In this document: positions 41,901-49,745 of the stretch, one piece after another | How the letters are laid out: each line of letters begins with the position of its first letter | Numbering within the stretch: position 1 is the first letter of the stretch | NCBI GenBank assembly: GCA_027492255.1 | Contig: JAPUFB010000006.1 | Location: 1 to 49,745, forward strand | Source: Candidatus Saccharimonadota bacterium | GTDB lineage: Bacteria; Patescibacteriota; Saccharimonadia; Saccharimonadales; Saccharimonadaceae | DNA: 49,745 nucleotides | Direction: 5' to 3' | The notes under the pieces: generated by a model | Database searches by the model: none | Seen by the model: the letters and a program-made list of their open reading frames with translations, nothing else | What the model was told of the DNA's origin: nothing | Program-made: the position numbers and the translations under genes

Positions 41901-42161
41901 ACGATAAAGGGTCCAACAGTTCAGGACGAAGCAGCAGTTGAGAGCGCCTTGGAAAGCGCCATGAGCCAGCCTACTCTTGAAGCTGTACGACCCGATACAT
42001 TACAGATACAGCGTGCCGCTGCGCAAACCGCTGAGCGTGTCGCTGAGGCTGAAGCTATAGCGCAAGCCGAGAGCGTTGACGAGATATTTATCGATCTTAG
42101 AGGTAACTTGATCCATACAGAAGATGTGAAGGACGATAATTTACAAAATACCCCACTATAA
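38946..42161 (+). CDS. VirD4/TraG-like type IV secretion ATPase, membrane-anchored
   Basis: This 1071-residue protein starts at GTG 38946 with AGGGGAGG upstream. One N-terminal membrane segment (about residues 2-23) is followed by a domain of unknown fold. A HerA/FtsK-type ATPase follows: Walker A GQTGTGKS at 418-425, FVDPHGDSAEALL, Walker B LYVDEFQNF (D671, E672) and the sensor-like LANQFVSQL. The last 250 residues are low-complexity (P, T, S, E, Q), probably disordered. Coupling proteins of this type move DNA or protein through a secretion channel. No VirB4/VirB6/VirB8 partner or relaxase is in the window, so a conjugation element is not supported; an autonomous secretion or envelope role is as likely. 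Confidence 0.85.
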   Translation: MQIAIGILTILVIAGIILSFFYWQYRKVLREAKNYERGLKMVPLKIHLPPESDDIESNGRDQRDITEETISQAQTMYNIIASTATKGFKTKIYGQRHLSFEIVATRGVIDYYVVVPMALLDVVQQAVAAAYPSARLEEVEEHNIFSRVGKISSTIGGELTLKKSYAYPIATYQESKRDAMRAILNALAAANKDDGIGVQVLFRPAPEGWVKAGVAEAVGIRKNKGKSTGFSGSGAAAGLLEALWKAPSTDGKDKKPEDMQLTTLEQSKVEALENKTQHPGFETLVRIIASSNTAARSQVLLKNVVAAFSLFDSPTFNGFKFSVSKNIEQFVTAFIFRFFPQEYNKSILNSVELATIFHLPDQKNIPTSQLQRQASKQVDGPRQLLSEGFLMGYNVYRGVKKEIRLGTVDRRRHTYIIGQTGTGKSKLLENLALQDMLDGKGFAFVDPHGDSAEALLGMVPKERVEDVIYFSPGDMDNPIGLNLFEFDTPDQRDFLVQEAIAMLYRLYDPGHTGIIGPRYEHWFRNAALTIMSDPNGTSFIDIPQVFNDNDFAKEKLKYVTDQTVLDFWNKEMAQTSDYHKSEVLGWFVSKFGAFLSNEMMRNIIGQTKSGFNLRDIMDNKKILLVNLSKGKTGELNSQLLGMIFVMKFQAAAMGRADVPEDQRVDFTLYVDEFQNFATDSFESILSEARKYRLNLILANQFVSQLTDKIREAIIGNVGTIISGRIGMTDAELMAKKFTPVFDAEDLTKLPNYEGVAVAQINGVPSAPFSMAFPPMLGHSNPQLAAALKRLSAAKYGRPRLEVEREIFKRLRSGDEARDEKKRIFEEKLKTSSPSGSVSGNPSSGSSFLDEWLAKRKTAPKATVAPAGLDAKLASPTVTKSIHTTEAPNTAHDSPVKMQEVSPSDLVDASTTSVSPLSIRSQAVDKPTPEDLSALNKLPLPPIAPEEATTTPEPTKQSTNNGDANLHSLQSQGIGDGLEIKYDETKTIKGPTVQDEAAVESALESAMSQPTLEAVRPDTLQIQRAAAQTAERVAEAEAIAQAESVDEIFIDLRGNLIHTEDVKDDNLQNTPL

Positions 42162-42179
42162 AAGGAGGGTATTTTTTTG
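42146..42179. terminator. Bidirectional terminator
   Basis: AAAATACCC (42146-42154) pairs with GGGTATTTT (42168-42176), followed by more T. Its left arm lies within the last codons of the ATPase gene. It also faces the end of the minus-strand gene at 42196. Confidence 0.85.
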
Positions 42180-42195
42180 ATGAGAATAACTATTC

Positions 42196-42774
42196 TTAAG
42201 ACCGTTTACCACTAGCTGTTACACGGAAATAGTCATATAGTAAACCAAGGATCCAGCCAATAATAAACGTTATCATTGTTTCAGATCCAGACAGGGTATA
42301 GCCAAAGGATCGCGTTATAACATTAAGGATTATCAGCGATACAAGAGCTGTGAGGCTTCCTGTAAAAATAGCGTTTGGACGCGCCACTGAACCGCCAATT
42401 ACTTCGCTTGTCTTCTCAATAATTGGGTTGTGAATCGCTTTGCTAAATACTCGGGATGGCGCGCTCATTTGGTGCTGCACAACAGTCATCGTCTCCTTGT
42501 AGGCATCCCTCTTTTGTTTTTTTGTTACACGCCTTTGTGTACCCGGATCGGGATCACCGCCTTGCTTTTTTTCTGCACCGCCAGATTCCTTACTTAGTAG
42601 GGCCTCTTTATTTGCCTCTGTACGCGCATGAGCAGCCTGTTCGGCTTGTTGTTCGGCATTAAGCTCAATACTGCCCTCATGCTTTTTCGCAACTTCTAAA
42701 GAACGTTCTGCGGCGACCATTTCTATTTCTGCGGTATTCTCACCAGCACCTCGTAGTTGTTCCGGGTTTTGCAT
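42196..42774 (-). CDS. Membrane protein with disordered charged N-terminus
   Basis: The first 100 residues of this 192-residue protein are polar (E, A, K, Q), with coiled-coil character (AERSLEVAKKHEGSIELNAEQQAEQAAHARTEANK). Two membrane segments follow (about 138-156 and 165-183). I do not recognise the family. It lies 8 nt downstream of the LPKTG protein gene on the same strand, so the two are probably one operon, convergent to the VirD4-like gene. It could be an anchor or partner of the surface protein. Confidence 0.75.
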   Translation of the reverse strand: MQNPEQLRGAGENTAEIEMVAAERSLEVAKKHEGSIELNAEQQAEQAAHARTEANKEALLSKESGGAEKKQGGDPDPGTQRRVTKKQKRDAYKETMTVVQHQMSAPSRVFSKAIHNPIIEKTSEVIGGSVARPNAIFTGSLTALVSLIILNVITRSFGYTLSGSETMITFIIGWILGLLYDYFRVTASGKRS

Positions 42775-42782
42775 ATTTCCTC

Positions 42783-44462
42783 CTATATCGTTCCAGTACT
42801 AAAGTCTTTACGAATAAGTTTCACTTCTTTGCCTAGTTGCTTTGAGCGTGCGTAGAAGAATGTAACTACCGATAGAAGAACACCCGCAAACAACATATTC
42901 TCTGTAGGTCCAGTTTTAGGTAATTGGCTGACGGTTTGCTCAACAACCTTAGGGGTAGGGCAGTCGACCTTGATCTGAATATTATTACCAAATACATTAT
43001 TCATAACACAATCATAAGAGCTCGGCTCGCTTTGTCCGCGTGGCATAGTTGGTATTGTACCAAGCATACTCACGGTAAATGATCTACTTTGTTTCTCGCC
43101 AGGTTTCAGCACAACATCGCTCCATGAGAGTACTTTTGCGGTTTGATCGTAGACGCCACCACCATTATCCTGAATAGTGGCGTATTCAAGAACATCGCCA
43201 AGATCTTCCTTAAATGTGGCAGTTGCAACTGTTTTACCGATGTTCTCAACCGTTAATTTATATTCGATTCTATCGGCTGCGGCTGCGAGAGTTGTAGTTG
43301 CAAGTGAATTGCCTTGAGTTAAGTTAGTTGCCGTTTTTGTACTCAATATCTTTTCCGTACAATCACTATCTTTATACCAAAGACTTGTATTGCCTGGGCA
43401 AGGCTGACACTCGGAACTGGTTTTTACGAGGTCAGGGTTGTAGGCACATTTTTCTGGGGGAGCAATCTCAAAAGTCTGTGCGCATGCCGTAGAAGTTCTA
43501 TCTCCAAGACTAGTATGGGCGACAACCGATACATAATAAGTGCCGGCCGCTGCAAGTTCGATGCTTTGGGTGGAGTAATCGATGTTAGTTGTATCTTGCT
43601 TAATCTCTTTTATGACCGCACCATTTGAATCATTCTTCTTAATCGTAAATGTGTAGCCGCTAAGAGTAGCTCCTCTATCGATTGCAGTATGAGCGGTAAT
43701 CACGATATGTGTCCTATCTATCTTGTCAACAACAGCTAAATTGCAAGCTGAAGCTGGCTGACAGCCGGTGCTATTAGATGGTTGATCAGTCGCGAGCCGT
43801 TCACTCTCGTTAATTGTAATAACGCCAGTTCCAGGACGACACACAGTAACATAGGAAATTTTTGGAGGAGGTGTTGGGAGAACGCGAGTAATAATGTTGC
43901 CACAGTTTTTCATAATTGCGAAATTACCTATTTTCGCCGAGTAGCCAACAAGTGCATCATAGGTTGAGCCATACTTAATAGTGTAAGCAAGAGTATCGTA
44001 TAGCCAGAGCGGTTTACTGTAAACGATAGTTCCATTAATATCGTGAGTCACTTGTCCTTGAGCTTCAGAGAAGCGAGAAGAACGTCCCCATGTTAGCCAT
44101 GTTCCGCTGCCAGTTCCATACTCTTTTGAATTAATCGTTCCACTCTTTAGATTAGCTAGTTCGGCTCGGGTTACTCCTGCGTAATCCATGATTTTTTTAT
44201 AATCAGTCGCGGAATTATCATATGATCGAAGAACATCATCCGTGGTCGTAACACCACCGTAGATCATGTCGGATGAATTTGCGGCGTTTGCTGATTCCGG
44301 GGGAGAGAATACGGCAAATGACTGAACAACGAGTGCGAGAGCAGTAAGAATGAGACCTGCGCGTCGCGTGACCTCTTCCTTTTTAAGTCTTTTCGCATAA
44401 AACCCTAACTGTCCCACTAATGCGGGGGAGAATGATAGGTTTGAAACTAGTTTCCGGAACAT
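42783..44462 (-). CDS. LPKTG-anchored surface protein with DUF11-like domain
   Basis: This 559-residue protein has an N-terminal export segment (about 36-52, AGLILTALALVVQSFAVF), so the signal peptide is unusually far from the start and preceded by a basic stretch. The mature part holds a Cys-rich patch (CAYNPDLVKTSSECQPCPGN) and a DUF11-like domain near residues 385-480 (AATTTLAAAADRIEYKLTVENIGKTVATATFKEDLGDVLEYA). The C-terminus has LPKTG at 514-518, a hydrophobic segment, then a longer than usual basic tail. It would be sortase-linked. No sortase gene is in the window. Its 3' neighbour is the small membrane protein. Confidence 0.85.
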   Translation of the reverse strand: MFRKLVSNLSFSPALVGQLGFYAKRLKKEEVTRRAGLILTALALVVQSFAVFSPPESANAANSSDMIYGGVTTTDDVLRSYDNSATDYKKIMDYAGVTRAELANLKSGTINSKEYGTGSGTWLTWGRSSRFSEAQGQVTHDINGTIVYSKPLWLYDTLAYTIKYGSTYDALVGYSAKIGNFAIMKNCGNIITRVLPTPPPKISYVTVCRPGTGVITINESERLATDQPSNSTGCQPASACNLAVVDKIDRTHIVITAHTAIDRGATLSGYTFTIKKNDSNGAVIKEIKQDTTNIDYSTQSIELAAAGTYYVSVVAHTSLGDRTSTACAQTFEIAPPEKCAYNPDLVKTSSECQPCPGNTSLWYKDSDCTEKILSTKTATNLTQGNSLATTTLAAAADRIEYKLTVENIGKTVATATFKEDLGDVLEYATIQDNGGGVYDQTAKVLSWSDVVLKPGEKQSRSFTVSMLGTIPTMPRGQSEPSSYDCVMNNVFGNNIQIKVDCPTPKVVEQTVSQLPKTGPTENMLFAGVLLSVVTFFYARSKQLGKEVKLIRKDFSTGTI

Positions 44463-44546
44463 AGCCTATTGTTTGTTTATTTAATTAACTCCTTATCTTA
44501 AACATTAGCATAATAAATATGTTCAACGCAAGTACATTTTTAAAGG

Positions 44547-44575
44547 TTGATTGAGTACAATTTGCACGCTATAAT
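44547..44575 (+). promoter_or_regulatory. Promoter of gyrB-gyrA
   Basis: TTGATT (44547-44552), 17-nt spacer and perfect TATAAT (44570-44575). The leader of about 37 nt carries GAGGG before the ATG at 44619. Confidence 0.8.
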
Positions 44576-44612
44576 AGAAGAGTTGTAAATACATACTTAT
44601 AGGCTTAAGTGA

Positions 44613-49126
<4,514 letters not shown>

Positions 49127-49137
<11 letters not shown>

Positions 49138-49546
49138 TGTACTTTATTTGATTGCTCCATTACTAGCCTTTGCACAGACAATTAAGTTCTTCTTAATTCC
49201 TTCTCAAAAGAGAGTGTGGAGGAACTGGCCAAAGACCGGCTCTATGCCAAGTAGTCATACCGCCACCGTAACCTCACTCGCTACGATCATATTTATGTCC
49301 GAAGGCTTCAGTAATTTGTTCGCAGTGGTCGTCGTTTTCTCGATAATATTTATCCATGATGCGTTGGTTGCGCGTCGTTCGATCGGTGAACAGGGTATGG
49401 CAGTATTGAAGCTTATTAGTACCTCTCGGTTTGCTAAAGATCCTCTCCCAAGGATTGCACTAGGACATAAACCACTCGAGGTATTGGCTGGAGGGGTTCT
49501 AGGGGTTATTGTCGGCTTAATCGTTGCGTTTTTTATAACAAAGTAA
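49127..49546 (+). CDS. Divergent PAP2-family membrane protein (DUF212)
   Basis: This 139-residue protein of four hydrophobic segments has the DUF212 signature [20 protein letters not shown] (the PSSH motif of PAP2 phosphatases) and [16 protein letters not shown] near the end. Activity in this family is unproven. It starts at GTG 49127 within the end of gyrA, with AGAGG just upstream, so it is translated from the gyrase mRNA. It ends 14 nt before the rrn promoter. Confidence 0.88.
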
Positions 49547-49560
49547 AAGGGTGTTTATCC

Positions 49561-49589
49561 TTGACAGCGGTGGGAAAACCGAGTAGACT
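49561..49589 (+). promoter_or_regulatory. rRNA operon promoter
   Basis: A perfect TTGACA (49561-49566), 17-nt spacer and TAGACT (49584-49589). About 100 nt of leader precede the 16S gene. Its last part contains the GCACTAC/GTAGTGC hairpin (49671-49690). The leader should pair with the 3' flank of 16S for processing, but that flank is outside the window. Confidence 0.8.
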
Positions 49590-49694
49590 GGGTATCAGTC
49601 TGAAGTCACGTTTGAGGTGTCAACAGATACGAACGTTCACAATTTGGCAGTGCAAGTCAATTTCGTCAGCGCACTACTCTAGGGTAGTGCATCT

Positions 49695-49745
<51 letters not shown>

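Overview
The window looks like chromosomal sequence from a small-genome bacterium of the Patescibacteria/CPR type, most likely Saccharibacteria-like. This is an inference. It rests on a complete CPR-style type IV pilus locus, a threonyl-tRNA synthetase without the N-terminal TGS domain, short tightly packed genes, very short 5' leaders, and a 16S rRNA 5' end reading GGCGGTGTGCCTAA. UGA is an ordinary stop codon here, so the UGA=Gly clades (Gracilibacteria/Absconditabacteria) are excluded. No insertion sequence, prophage or CRISPR array was seen.

Layout. 1-295: a GC-rich C-terminal stub of an LPXTG-type surface protein and a strong hairpin, unlike the AT-richer remainder. 296-4019: ychF, an orphan HExxH metallopeptidase-like protein and a membrane protein. 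4021-18649: a large secreted protein followed by the type IV pilus locus (pilM, pilN, pilO-like, a small membrane protein, pilB, pilT, pilC, two near-duplicate major prepilins, pilD, three minor prepilins and a PilX-like protein). 18646-25772: xer recombinase, uppP, ndk, three tRNAs (Arg, Asp, Thr), a YdcF-like protein, a PH-domain protein, a parvulin isomerase and a membrane glycosyltransferase. 25773-31873: a 43-codon leaderless small gene, tRNA-Val with scrambled copies of its 5' half next to it, a structured leader before thrS, then a HAD phosphatase, an alkyltransferase-like protein, miaA, a winged-helix regulator, an MBL-fold protein and rpmB.

31956-38031 is rich in RNA genes: a 6S-like RNA, tRNA-Pro, rnpB, the infC-rpmI-rplT operon (infC apparently starting at AUC), comM, tmRNA, a possible small toxin gene with an antisense promoter, and an unrecognised structured RNA of about 350 nt with its own promoter and terminator. 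38049-44462 is a cell-surface/secretion module: small membrane proteins, a 1071-residue VirD4/TraG-like ATPase and an LPKTG-anchored protein. 44547-49745 holds gyrB-gyrA, a divergent PAP2 protein, and the rrn promoter with the first bases of 16S rRNA.

How the parts relate: the pilus genes encode a complete assembly and retraction machine (motor, platform, prepilins, peptidase). With the LPXTG proteins, the VirD4-like ATPase, UppP and the glycosyltransferase, this is a surface-interaction toolkit fitting an episymbiont. Translation and RNA-processing genes (thrS, miaA, infC, rpmI, rplT, rpmB, ssrA, rnpB) cluster in the middle. A recurrent feature is a -10 box only 6-11 nt from the start codon, suggesting that about a dozen genes are transcribed as leaderless or nearly leaderless mRNAs.

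The best candidates for undescribed biology are the RNA at 37680-38031, the 43-residue leaderless gene at 25870-26001, and the sense/antisense pair at 36609-36746. No similarity search or folding program was run. All base pairings and assignments are by inspection.
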